Positions 7,227 through 15,044 of a DNA stretch of 37,792 bases are shown here, piece by piece (position 1 is the first letter of the stretch; every line of letters begins with the position of its first letter). The notes under the pieces are model-generated. The model saw nothing but the letters and a program-made list of their open reading frames with translations, ran no database searches and was not told the origin of the DNA. A program made the position numbers and the translations under genes. This stretch comes from an uncultured Alistipes sp. (lineage in GTDB: Bacteria; Bacteroidota; Bacteroidia; Bacteroidales; Rikenellaceae): the NCBI GenBank assembly GCA_944321205.1, contig CALUKK010000033.1, positions 1 through 37,792 of the forward strand, given 5' to 3'.

Positions 7227-9362
7227 TTATTCAAACTGCAGTTCGTCGAGCAGCCAGCCGGCACCGGCAAACTTGTCAACCACAAACAAGACATAACGAA
7301 TATCGACGGCAATTGTCCGCTGCAATTCGGGTTCAAAGGCAATGTCGCCCGACATGGCCTCCCAGTTGCCGTCGAAGGCCAGACCGATCAGCGCGCCGCG
7401 GCTGTTCAGCACCGGAGAACCGGAGTTGCCACCCGTAATGTCGCAGTCGGCCAGGAAGGCGACGGGAAGCTCCCCCTTCGCGTTGGCATAGCGTCCGAAA
7501 TCCTTCGCCGCATAGAGCTCCTTGAGTTTCTCCGGTACGTAGAACTCCTGCGGATTCTTCGGATCCTCCTTCTCCATGACCCCCTTGAGCGTCGTGTAGT
7601 AGTTGTACTCGATACCGTCGGCCGGCGAATAGGGGAGCACACGGCCGTAGGTCAGACGAATCGTGAAGTTGGCATCCGAAGCCCAGGCCTTGGCGGGATT
7701 CTGGAGCATCAGACCGGCAATGTACTTGCGATGCCCCTCGTTGTAGAGCTTCTGGGGTTCGCGCATCTCGGCCGAGAGGTTCGAAAGGAGTTCCATGACC
7801 GACTTGCCCAGCGCCACGGCCGGATCCGAAGCCACCTTTTCGGGATCATAATGCTCAACCAGATCCATCACACGCTCCTCGGAGGCAAACACCGAACGAT
7901 CATAGAGATCATCCACATAAGCGTCGATGTCACCGCCGAACTGCTTGTCGACAATCTCTGCGTAGAACGACGGCAGCGTCTTCATGTTTTCACGCGCGAT
8001 GGTCAGCATGCGCTTGGCCACCTTGCGGTCGGTCGAAGGGCTGTAATCCTTGTACCAGTCGGCCAGACGAGCCTTCAGTTCGGCCGTGTCGGTGAGGGTC
8101 TCCTTGACATCCATGTTGCGCATGCTGCCGACAAAGTTGCGGGTCGGAGAGAGCAGCTCGACCGATGCGAGGAAGGCCTCGGTCAGATACTGGCGGGCCG
8201 CAGCGACGGGCTCCATCTGCTCAACGGCCAGACGGATCTTCGACAGGGCGTCGGTATATCCCTCCTCGGGCAGCGTGTTCTTCTCGGCCCAGGCCTGGAA
8301 CGACGCCTCCTGTGCCTCCTTGCGGGCCTTTACGCCAAGTTTCTCGATACCACGCGACATACCGATCGAATTCTTCCAGTAATTCGACGAGCGGGCGTAT
8401 TTCGAGGCGTACTGGATGCGAACGGCATCGCTGGCGAGCATGTCCTCCCAGAGGATGGCCTGGCGCTCACCGCGGATGAAGATGCGCTGCGGATTGTCCA
8501 CGCGGAGCAGATTATCGATCTCCCACGAGGTGGCGTAACGCTCCGTCGAACCGGGGAATCCCATGATCATGGCAAAGTCTCCTTCGTCGTAGCCGTCGAG
8601 CGAGACCTTGAGGAACTTCTCGGCCTTGTAGGGTCGATTTTCGGGCGAATAGTAAGCCGGCCGGTTGTCGGGTCCGGCATAGACACGGAAGATCGAGAAA
8701 TCGCCCGTATGACGCGGCCACATCCAGTTGTCGGTATCACCGCCGAACTTGCCGATCGACGAGGGGGGTGCTCCGACCAGACGCACATCCCGGTATACCT
8801 CCATGACAAAGGCGAAGAACTGGTTGCCGCCGAAGAACGACTCCACATCGATCTCCATATCGGGATTCTCCTTGCACAGACGCTCCTTGACGGCTCGGAT
8901 GTTCTCTGCAGTGATCCGTTCATACTCCTCCTGGGAGGCGATCGAGGGGACATTGCCCATCACCTCGGGCGTCACGTCCGCAATCTTGCGGATGAAACGC
9001 ACCTCCAGCCCCGGCGCCGGCAACTCCTCGGCCCGGGACATGGCCCAGAAACCGTTCTTCAGATAGTCGTGCTCCACGGAGGACAACTGCTGAATCGAAC
9101 CGTAACCGCAATGGTGATTCGTAAACAGGAGACCTTCGGGCGAGACGATTTCCCCGGTACATCCCCCGCCGAAGATGACGACGGCATCCTTGAGCGAGGA
9201 GTTGTTCACGCTGTAAATCTCCTCGGCGGAGAGTTTGCAGCCACGCTCCTTCATGTTCTTGATGTTCATCTTCTGAAGGTAGGGCAGCAGCCACATGCCT
9301 TCATCGGCCGCAGCGGAGAGTGTCACCCCCACGGCTGCAACGAGTAACAGGATTTTCTTCAT
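7227..9362 (-). CDS. S46 family dipeptidyl-peptidase, DPP7-type
   Basis: A 711-residue secreted or periplasmic serine peptidase that removes dipeptides from oligopeptide N-termini, important in amino-acid-using Bacteroidota. A signal peptide (MKKILLLVAAVGVTLSAAA) is visible. The catalytic elements are TNHHCGYG (His84), DNWMWPRHTGDF (Asp) and GGNSGSP (Ser647). Eighteen residues after the serine stands Gly665 in FDGNWE. In the family this position is Gly in DPP7 (hydrophobic P1 residues) and Arg in DPP11 (Asp/Glu at P1), so I infer DPP7-like specificity. The gene follows the NimA-like gene by 22 bp and is probably its co-transcript; a terminator stands downstream. Confidence 0.94.
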   Translation of the reverse strand: MKKILLLVAAVGVTLSAAADEGMWLLPYLQKMNIKNMKERGCKLSAEEIYSVNNSSLKDAVVIFGGGCTGEIVSPEGLLFTNHHCGYGSIQQLSSVEHDYLKNGFWAMSRAEELPAPGLEVRFIRKIADVTPEVMGNVPSIASQEEYERITAENIRAVKERLCKENPDMEIDVESFFGGNQFFAFVMEVYRDVRLVGAPPSSIGKFGGDTDNWMWPRHTGDFSIFRVYAGPDNRPAYYSPENRPYKAEKFLKVSLDGYDEGDFAMIMGFPGSTERYATSWEIDNLLRVDNPQRIFIRGERQAILWEDMLASDAVRIQYASKYARSSNYWKNSIGMSRGIEKLGVKARKEAQEASFQAWAEKNTLPEEGYTDALSKIRLAVEQMEPVAAARQYLTEAFLASVELLSPTRNFVGSMRNMDVKETLTDTAELKARLADWYKDYSPSTDRKVAKRMLTIARENMKTLPSFYAEIVDKQFGGDIDAYVDDLYDRSVFASEERVMDLVEHYDPEKVASDPAVALGKSVMELLSNLSAEMREPQKLYNEGHRKYIAGLMLQNPAKAWASDANFTIRLTYGRVLPYSPADGIEYNYYTTLKGVMEKEDPKNPQEFYVPEKLKELYAAKDFGRYANAKGELPVAFLADCDITGGNSGSPVLNSRGALIGLAFDGNWEAMSGDIAFEPELQRTIAVDIRYVLFVVDKFAGAGWLLDELQFE

Positions 9363-9384
9363 AAAAAAGGGATAAAATTCATGT

Positions 9385-10035
9385 TCAACATTTTACAATC
9401 TTGCACTTGCCGCTGACCGAAAGGATTTCGAGGCGCAGAATTTCGGTTCTTGCGAATGATTTTCCGGCATAGTGCATTCCAGTTTCGCAATCGGCCGGGG
9501 CATACTTTTCGAGCAGCAGGCGCAGCGCCCTCCAACGCTCTTCGTCCGCAAGCCCCCGCACGGCGCGGGCCCGGACGACGATACTCTCGTATGCGGTGGT
9601 GAACTTCGACGGACAGACCCGGGTTTCCCCCACGACGCAGAACGAAACCTCGGGTCGGAGATCCAGACAGCGCAACTTCCGCCCTTCGGGGGCGCAATGC
9701 ACATAAATATGCTCTGTGCCATCCCAGACGTAACTCAGAGGAATGCCGTAACCACCCCCCTCTTCGTCCACCATCGACAGCACACCATACTCACCCCGTC
9801 GGAGAAGCTTCCGGGCCGCCTCTTCATCGAGCAGCCGATCACGGCGGCGGACCGCCGCATTGTCATACCGGAAGCGGGCCCTCTCCGGCTCTGTTCCCGG
9901 AAACTCCGTTTCCGCAGGCACCATCTCCTTTTTCCGCCCCTCCGCTTCCAGTCCCTGCATCTTCAGCTCCTCCTTTTTCCGTCCCTCCATTTTCAGTCCC
10001 CCGGTCTTTCTCCGCACCATTTCCAGCCCCTCCAT
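9385..10035 (-). CDS. NimA/PNPOx-like flavoprotein with repeat N-terminus
   Basis: A 216-residue protein. From about residue 55 it matches the split-barrel pyridoxamine 5'-phosphate oxidase-like family of NimA type: RRRDRLLDEEAARKLLRRGEY, then GIPLSYVWDG, IYVHCAPEGRKLRCL and the FTTAYESIVVRARAVRGLADEE-like C-terminal half cut here to FTTAYESIVV. Such proteins bind flavin or haem; some members reduce nitroimidazoles, but substrate cannot be told here. The first ~50 residues are a low-complexity repeat (KMEGRKKEELKMQGLEAEG) encoded by near-identical DNA units, and several internal Met codons could also serve as starts. The ATG at 10035 overlaps the nadA stop (TAATG), which favours that start and coupling to nadA. 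Confidence 0.82.
   Translation of the reverse strand: MEGLEMVRRKTGGLKMEGRKKEELKMQGLEAEGRKKEMVPAETEFPGTEPERARFRYDNAAVRRRDRLLDEEAARKLLRRGEYGVLSMVDEEGGGYGIPLSYVWDGTEHIYVHCAPEGRKLRCLDLRPEVSFCVVGETRVCPSKFTTAYESIVVRARAVRGLADEERWRALRLLLEKYAPADCETGMHYAGKSFARTEILRLEILSVSGKCKIVKC
9925..10035. repeat. Degenerate pyrimidine repeat inside a coding N-terminus
   Basis: On the + strand two close copies of a ~29-bp unit with the core TTTTTCCGYCCCTCC lie at about 9925-9953 and 9970-9998. Shorter related pieces such as CAGCCCCTCCAT follow up to 10035. In the - strand gene they encode the GRKKE(E/M) repeats. Confidence 0.75.
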
Positions 10036-10976
10036 TACCGGATGGCGATCATGTTACGGATCGAACGTTCGGCAGCCCGGCGGATCTGTTCATCGAGGAT
10101 AATCTCGGGCGATTCGCTCTCCAGACATGCAACGATGTTCTCCAGCGTCACCATCTTCATATACTTGCAGTTGTTGCATCCGCACGTTTCATCGTCGGGC
10201 GGCGCCGGAATGAACTCCTTGTCGGGATAGCGTCTGCGCATCTCGGCCAGAATGCCGGCCTCCGTGACGACGATGAACTCCCGGGCGTCGCTGCGTCCGC
10301 AAAAGTCGAGAATTCCGGCCGTAGAGCCCACATAGTCGGCCACCTCGAGGATATAGGCGCGGCATTCGGGATGCACAACCACCTTGGCATCGGGATGTTC
10401 GCGTTTGAGCTGCAGGAGTTTTTCGAGCGAGAACTCCTCGTGTACGTGGCACGCCCCGTTCCAGAGCACCATGTTCTTCCGGCCTGTCAACTTCTGGATA
10501 TAGGATCCCAGGTTACGGTCCGGAGCAAAGATCAACGGCTGGTCGGCAGGCAGCGACTCAACGACCTTCAGGGCATTGGACGACGTGCAGCAGATATCCG
10601 TCAGGGCCTTGACCTCGACGGTCGTGTTGACATACGAAACGACCTTGTAGCCGGGGTAGCGGGCCTTGAAGGCGGCAAACTCCGCAGCATCGCACGACTC
10701 GGCGAGCGAGCAGCCCGCCTCGGGGCAGGGGATGAGCACCTTCTTGTCCGGGCAGAGGACCTTGGCCGTTTCGGCCATGAAGAGGACCCCGGCAAAGAGG
10801 ATGATCCGTGCATCGACCTGCTGGGCCTGGACCGAGAGGGCGAGCGAGTCGCCCAGGAAGTCGGCCACGGCCTGCACGTCGGGAGTCGTATAGTAATGGG
10901 CGAGGATGACGGCATTCTTCTCGCGTTTGAGCGCCTCGATGCGGCGGGTGAGTTCGGCAGCGTTTTCGACGTTCAT
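10035..10976 (-). CDS. nadA: Quinolinate synthase
   Basis: NadA is a [4Fe-4S] enzyme that condenses iminoaspartate with dihydroxyacetone phosphate to quinolinate in de novo NAD synthesis. The 313-residue protein has HYYTTPDVQAVADFLGDSLAL near the start and cysteines in the expected cluster contexts: GCSLAESC, WNGACHVHEEF and CGCNNCKYM. The motif string above spans residues 27-47 and is quoted only in part by its ends HYY and LAL in other members. No nadB or nadC is in the window. The upstream AT-rich spacer has a near-consensus promoter: TTG at 11054-11052 and TATATTTC at 11031-11024 on the - strand. The next gene begins inside the nadA stop codon. Confidence 0.96.
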   Translation of the reverse strand: MNVENAAELTRRIEALKREKNAVILAHYYTTPDVQAVADFLGDSLALSVQAQQVDARIILFAGVLFMAETAKVLCPDKKVLIPCPEAGCSLAESCDAAEFAAFKARYPGYKVVSYVNTTVEVKALTDICCTSSNALKVVESLPADQPLIFAPDRNLGSYIQKLTGRKNMVLWNGACHVHEEFSLEKLLQLKREHPDAKVVVHPECRAYILEVADYVGSTAGILDFCGRSDAREFIVVTEAGILAEMRRRYPDKEFIPAPPDDETCGCNNCKYMKMVTLENIVACLESESPEIILDEQIRRAAERSIRNMIAIR

Positions 10977-11366
10977 TTTTCTTTTTATTCCTTTAATAAA
11001 TTTTAATAAATAAGAAAGAAGAAGAAATATAATGGCTGTTGATACTGTTTACAACTTCGACTGTTAGCCGGCTATCAACATTTTCTCGGTTCTCTTTTAC
11101 TTATTTTTCTTCTTAATTATTTAAAAAACAAGAAAATAGAAATTTATTTAACAATTGTTGACAATGGTTTTCGACATTTCGACACTTCTAAACTTTCAAC
11201 ATCCGATTCCGTTTTCGCCCCTTTTCGGCAGCGGACAACTTTTCATAAAAATTTTTGGTTTCGGGAATTTTCTGTATATACCCGGTGTGATTTACGAAAA
11301 GCAAATTTTCGGGTCCCGAGTTATCCTTTTTTATCATCCGTTGTTGAACGGGTTGTCGACAGTTTG
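10977..11366. other. AT-rich spacer with clustered TCAACA motifs, candidate replication origin
   Basis: This 390-bp spacer has no gene. Around 11094-11150 it is almost entirely A/T. TCAACA or its complement occurs five times: 11037-11042, 11075-11080, 11156-11161, 11196-11201 and 11342-11347. Two of these form TATCAACA on opposite strands (11037-11044 and 11073-11080). Two adjacent TTTCGACA units lie at 11169-11184. Perfect short palindromes TAGCCGGCTA (11065-11074) and AACAATTGTT (11150-11159) are also present. A melting core flanked by repeated 8-9-mers is the layout of a bacterial oriC, and TTATCAACA differs by one base from the DnaA box TTATCCACA. It also carries the nadA promoter. The origin role is an inference. 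Confidence 0.45.
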
Positions 11367-12419
11367 TCAACCGTTTTTCATCACTTTACTGACAATCTTC
11401 TCCGCAATCGAACGGTAGCGCTCCTCTACCTCGGGATACGTCGCCGTGGCTGGACGCCCCTCCTCGGATCCATCCATAATCGATTGAACAATAGGTATTT
11501 CACCCAGGAAATCCACCCCGCTCTTTTCGGCATAGGCTCGTGCTCCGCCCCGTCCGAAGAGGTAGTAGCGGTTCTGCGGCAGTTCGGCCGGCGTGAACCA
11601 CGCCATGTTCTCGATGATGCCCGCTATCGGAATGTGGACATTCTCGTTGCGGAACATCTCCACCCCACGCACCACATCGGCCACGGCTACCTGTTGCGGC
11701 GTGGAGACAATCACCGCCGCGTCGATCTTCAGCTCGCCGATGATCGACAGATGCACGTCGCCCGTTCCGGGAGGAAGATCCGCCAGCAGAAAGTCCAGCG
11801 TTCCCCAGCGTGTCTGGTGGATCATCTGCTTCAGGGCGCTGACAGCCATGGCTCCGCGCCACAGCAGTGCATCCGTCGGTTTGATGAAGAAGCCGATCGA
11901 CATGAGCTTGATGTCCATCGATTCGGCGGGCACGATGTGTTCGGCCCCATCCTCGACGACGGCTTCGGGCATGTAGCCCTCCACCCCGAACATCTTGGGC
12001 TGCGACGGACCGTAAATATCGGCATCGAGCACCCCGACACGGAATCCCATGTTGCGCAGGGCGATGGCGAGGTTGGCCGTGACGGTCGATTTTCCGACAC
12101 CTCCCTTTCCCGAGGCGATGGCGATCACCTTGGCAATGCCGCCCGTCGTGGTCGAGAGTTTGGGTTCCGGACGGGGTGCCGCCCCACCCTCCTTGATCAC
12201 AACAAGCACTTCGGCACCGGGGAAAGCCTCGTGCAACAGACTCTCGGCCTGGTTTTTGATCTTGACGGCAAAGGGATCCCTCGCTTTTGCGAAGCGCAGC
12301 ACGACGGTCACTTTACCTTCGGCTGTGGCCAGGTGTTCGATGAATCCGCTTGACACGATATCCTTGCCCGTTTCGGGGTGGATGATCGAGGCGAGCAGTT
12401 GCTTTATTTTCTCTTCCAT
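11367..12419 (-). CDS. Mrp/NBP35-family iron-sulfur cluster carrier ATPase
   Basis: A 350-residue P-loop ATPase thought to carry and deliver Fe-S clusters. The N-terminal ~90 residues form a MIP18/DUF59 domain, and the deviant Walker A motif SGKGGVGKST follows near residue 108. Most Mrp proteins have a C-terminal CxxC that bridges the cluster at the dimer interface; here the matching stretch reads ENMAWFTPAELPQNRYYLFG with no cysteine. As far as I recall this is shared by related Bacteroidota proteins. The gene is divergent from sppA, and a clear -7 box (12442-12450) lies 23 bases upstream. NadA, a neighbour on the same strand, is an Fe-S enzyme, but the 390-bp spacer argues against one operon. 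Confidence 0.92.
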   Translation of the reverse strand: MEEKIKQLLASIIHPETGKDIVSSGFIEHLATAEGKVTVVLRFAKARDPFAVKIKNQAESLLHEAFPGAEVLVVIKEGGAAPRPEPKLSTTTGGIAKVIAIASGKGGVGKSTVTANLAIALRNMGFRVGVLDADIYGPSQPKMFGVEGYMPEAVVEDGAEHIVPAESMDIKLMSIGFFIKPTDALLWRGAMAVSALKQMIHQTRWGTLDFLLADLPPGTGDVHLSIIGELKIDAAVIVSTPQQVAVADVVRGVEMFRNENVHIPIAGIIENMAWFTPAELPQNRYYLFGRGGARAYAEKSGVDFLGEIPIVQSIMDGSEEGRPATATYPEVEERYRSIAEKIVSKVMKNG

Positions 12420-12441
12420 GGTCGCAAATCGTTACTTTTCC

Positions 12442-12450
12442 GCAAAGATA
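12442..12450 (-). promoter_or_regulatory. -7 promoter box for mrp
   Basis: TATCTTTGC on the - strand is a full match to TAnnTTTGC, predicting a leader of about 15-18 bases. Confidence 0.7.
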
Positions 12451-12490
12451 ACGTATATTTTCAGGATTAAATATAGGATCCATGTATATT

Positions 12491-12529
12491 TTATCGTAAA
12501 ACGATAAATTTTATTTGTTTTACGTAAAA
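12491..12529. promoter_or_regulatory. Two palindromes in the mrp-sppA divergent promoter region
   Basis: TTATCGT-AAA-ACGATAA (12491-12507) and the perfect TTTTACGTAAAA (12518-12529) share CGTAAAA. The second fills the spacer between the -33 and -7 boxes of sppA, where a bound repressor would block RNA polymerase. The regulator is unknown. Confidence 0.5.
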
Positions 12530-12544
12530 GATCCTTATCTTTGC
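12514..12544 (+). promoter_or_regulatory. Promoter of sppA
   Basis: TTTG (12514-12517), an 18-base spacer, and TATCTTTGC (12536-12544) fit the Bacteroidota housekeeping promoter. It predicts a ~140-base untranslated leader with a GCGCCGC/GCGGCGC hairpin at 12600-12618. Confidence 0.75.
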
Positions 12545-12689
12545 ACAGGGAACGAAATTCGATTGACGGGGATGCTCCGCAAGAGGAACGACACCGGGGG
12601 CGCCGCTTGACGCGGCGCGGGGGGTGGAAAGGAGAAACGACGGTCGGATTCTCGGACAAAATCTCGGAAACGAATACAACTTATAGCCT

Positions 12690-14465
12690 ATGAATTTCTG
12701 GAAAACCTTTCTGGCCGGACTGCTTGCCGTGGTGGCGGGAACGTTTCTGGTCTTCTTTTTTTGGATTTTTCTGCTTTTGGGGATCGCCGGATCGATGGAG
12801 AAGAGCGTGTCGCTCTATCCCGGGACGATTCTGAAGATTGACTTTTCGGAGATGATCACCGATGCCCCGTCGTCCGATCCGCTGGCGGGGCTGGATGTTC
12901 TGACGTTGCAGAGCACTCCCCAACTTTCGCTGTTCAAGGTTTTGCAGACGCTCGAGGCGGCGGCCGCGGATGACCGGATCAAGGGAATCTATCTGCGGAT
13001 GAACGGAACGGGGGGTATCGAAGGTACGGCATTGCTGGAGGAGTTGCGTGCGGCTCTCGAGGAGTTTAAGCAGAGCGGCAAGTTCGTGGTGGCCTATAAC
13101 GAGACCTATTCGCAGGGACAGTATTACCTGGCTTCGGTGGCCGACCGGATCTACCTTCAGCCCGAAGGGGGGGTGGATTGGAGCGGATTGGCTTCGAACG
13201 TCACCTTTTACAAGGGTTTGCTCGACAAGCTCGATCTGAAGGTCGAGGTTTTCCGTCCTACGGCCTGTCGTTACAAGAGTGCCGTGGAACCCTTCCTGCT
13301 CGATCGCATGTCGCCGGCCAACCGCGAACAGATGCAGGCGCTTGTGAATTCGATGTGGCGGACCATTTCGGGGGATGTCTGCGCTTCGCGCGGGATCGAT
13401 ACCGTCGAGATGCGGCGTCTGACGGATCATCTTGACGTGTCGCTGGCCGACGAGGCGCTCCGTTACGGATTTGTCGACGGGCTGATCTACGAGGATCAGA
13501 TGAACGATGTCTTTGCCGAACTGGGCGTGGAGGCCGAGGATGAGGAGTACCGTTTCGTGACATTGGGACAATATGCTTCGCAGGTGGGAGCCGATCTGAA
13601 GAACATCTCGGCCGATCAGGTGGCTATCGTCTATGCCGACGGACAGATCGTCGATGGTGAAGGTTACGGTCGTGAGATCTACGGCAATACGCTGGCTTCG
13701 ACGCTGGCCGAGGTGCGTCGAGACGACCGGATCAAGGCCGTGGTCGTCCGGGTCAACTCGCCCGGAGGCAGTGCCTTGGCTGCGGATGTCATCTGGCGGG
13801 AGATGGAGTTGCTGCGCGATGAAAAGCCGGTGATCGTCTCGATGGGTTCCTATGCGGCCAGTGGAGGCTATTACATTTCGTGTCCGGCGGATGTGATTGT
13901 GGCCGACCGGTTGACGCTGACGGGATCGATCGGAGTCTTCGGCATGGTGCTGGATCCCCGGGATGCCCTGAAGAACAAGCTCGGTATTACCATCGACGGG
14001 GTGCAGAGCAACACGTCGTCGGATTTTATGGGCAAGGGCCCGTTGACTCCGGTTCAGCGTGCGATGATCATGCGGGGCGTGGATCGTGTCTATACGACCT
14101 TTACGAAGGATGTCGCCGAGGGGCGCAATTTGCCGTTGGAGCGGGTTCTGGAGATTGCCGGAGGCCGGGTCTGGTCGGGTGAGGAGGCACTCGGCATCGG
14201 TCTGACGGATGGCTGCGGCGGTTTGAAGACGGCCATAGCCCTTGCCGTGGAGAAGGCCGGACTGGCTGACGCCTATCGGGTTGTGGAGGTCCGCGAGCAG
14301 CCGACGGGGCTGGCGGCCATTCTCTCGTCCTTGAACAGGAGTGTCCGGGCGGCCTTTACCCGTTCGGATCTCGGAACGATGATGAAGGAGTATGGACAGG
14401 TCCGCGAGGCTCTGAACCAGCAGGGGATCGTGATGTATTCGCCCTGTCGCGTGGAGCTCCGGTAG
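12690..14465 (+). CDS. sppA: Signal peptide peptidase SppA, 67K type
   Basis: A 591-residue membrane-anchored serine protease that degrades signal peptides left in the membrane. One N-terminal membrane segment (about residues 5-33) is visible. Two tandem S49 domains follow, as in the E. coli long form. The catalytic pair is Lys196 in RYKSAVEP and Ser391 in SYAASGGYY, in the positions of E. coli Lys209 and Ser409. LTLTGSIGVFG follows the serine as expected. It has its own promoter with a long leader and a strong terminator after it, so it is likely monocistronic and separately controlled. Confidence 0.95.
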   Translation: MNFWKTFLAGLLAVVAGTFLVFFFWIFLLLGIAGSMEKSVSLYPGTILKIDFSEMITDAPSSDPLAGLDVLTLQSTPQLSLFKVLQTLEAAAADDRIKGIYLRMNGTGGIEGTALLEELRAALEEFKQSGKFVVAYNETYSQGQYYLASVADRIYLQPEGGVDWSGLASNVTFYKGLLDKLDLKVEVFRPTACRYKSAVEPFLLDRMSPANREQMQALVNSMWRTISGDVCASRGIDTVEMRRLTDHLDVSLADEALRYGFVDGLIYEDQMNDVFAELGVEAEDEEYRFVTLGQYASQVGADLKNISADQVAIVYADGQIVDGEGYGREIYGNTLASTLAEVRRDDRIKAVVVRVNSPGGSALAADVIWREMELLRDEKPVIVSMGSYAASGGYYISCPADVIVADRLTLTGSIGVFGMVLDPRDALKNKLGITIDGVQSNTSSDFMGKGPLTPVQRAMIMRGVDRVYTTFTKDVAEGRNLPLERVLEIAGGRVWSGEEALGIGLTDGCGGLKTAIALAVEKAGLADAYRVVEVREQPTGLAAILSSLNRSVRAAFTRSDLGTMMKEYGQVREALNQQGIVMYSPCRVELR

Positions 14466-14489
14466 GCTGCAGACGTTGCGATCGGATGA

Positions 14490-14515
14490 AAAGGCGCTCT
14501 GAAAAGGGCGCCTTT
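14490..14515 (+). terminator. Intrinsic terminator of sppA
   Basis: AAAGGCGC and GCGCCTTT arms around a ten-base loop, running into seven T. It lies 24 bp past the sppA stop. Confidence 0.9.
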
Positions 14516-14560
14516 TTTTGAAAAAATACCCCGAGGGGCTGTTTTCTCTTGCCTTTCGAT

Positions 14561-14569
14561 TATCTTTGC
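14561..14569 (+). promoter_or_regulatory. -7 promoter box touching queD
   Basis: TATCTTTGC is a perfect match, ending only three bases before the ATG at 14573. With the usual 5-7 base distance to the start of transcription, the mRNA would begin at or near the start codon. No clear -33 TTG is seen. Confidence 0.65.
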
Positions 14570-14572
14570 AAT

Positions 14573-15028
14573 ATGGCAGTAATCAGATTGACCAAAGAAT
14601 TCTCCTTCGAGGCGGCACATGCGCTCGAAGGTTATGACGGCCCGTGTCGGGAGATTCACGGGCATTCCTATCGTTTTTTCGTGACGGTGAAGGGGATACC
14701 CCTGGAGGATCCCGCGAGTCCCAAATGTGGAATGGTGATGGACTTCGGCGTTCTGAAGCGTATCGTCAACGAAGAGATCGTTTCACGGTTCGACCATGCA
14801 CTGGTGTTGAGGGCTTCGGAGGCCGGGACGGAGCTTTTCCGGGTTCTGTCGTCGCGCTTCGGGAACATCATCACGGTGGATTATCAGCCGACGTGTGAAA
14901 ACATGCTCGAGGACTTTGCCGCACGCATAGCCTCGCGTTTGCCCGAGGGTGTGACACTTCATTCGCTGCGGCTGCACGAAACCGCGACCTCGTTTGCCGA
15001 ATGGTTTGCCGAAGACAATATCCGCTAA
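14573..15028 (+). CDS. queD: 6-carboxy-tetrahydropterin synthase / 6-pyruvoyl-tetrahydropterin synthase family
   Basis: A 151-residue QueD-like enzyme that converts dihydroneopterin triphosphate to 6-carboxy-tetrahydropterin on the way to queuosine and other 7-deazapurines. Zinc ligands are His16 (EAAHAL) and His29/His31 (EIHGHSY), and the catalytic Cys25 stands just before them (GPCREIHGH). LHETATSFAEW closes the fold. I chose ATG 14573 because the family begins at this point; a TTG at 14549 would run through the promoter box. FolE, which makes the substrate, is encoded at 20488-21096. polA follows after 16 bp. Confidence 0.88.
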   Translation: MAVIRLTKEFSFEAAHALEGYDGPCREIHGHSYRFFVTVKGIPLEDPASPKCGMVMDFGVLKRIVNEEIVSRFDHALVLRASEAGTELFRVLSSRFGNIITVDYQPTCENMLEDFAARIASRLPEGVTLHSLRLHETATSFAEWFAEDNIR

Positions 15029-15044
15029 ACAGACGCCACACACG

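Noticed and set aside
7731..9347. A 538-codon + strand frame antisense to the S46 peptidase gene
   Set aside because: A shadow of GC-rich coding sequence; the - strand frame has full S46 catalytic motifs and a signal peptide.
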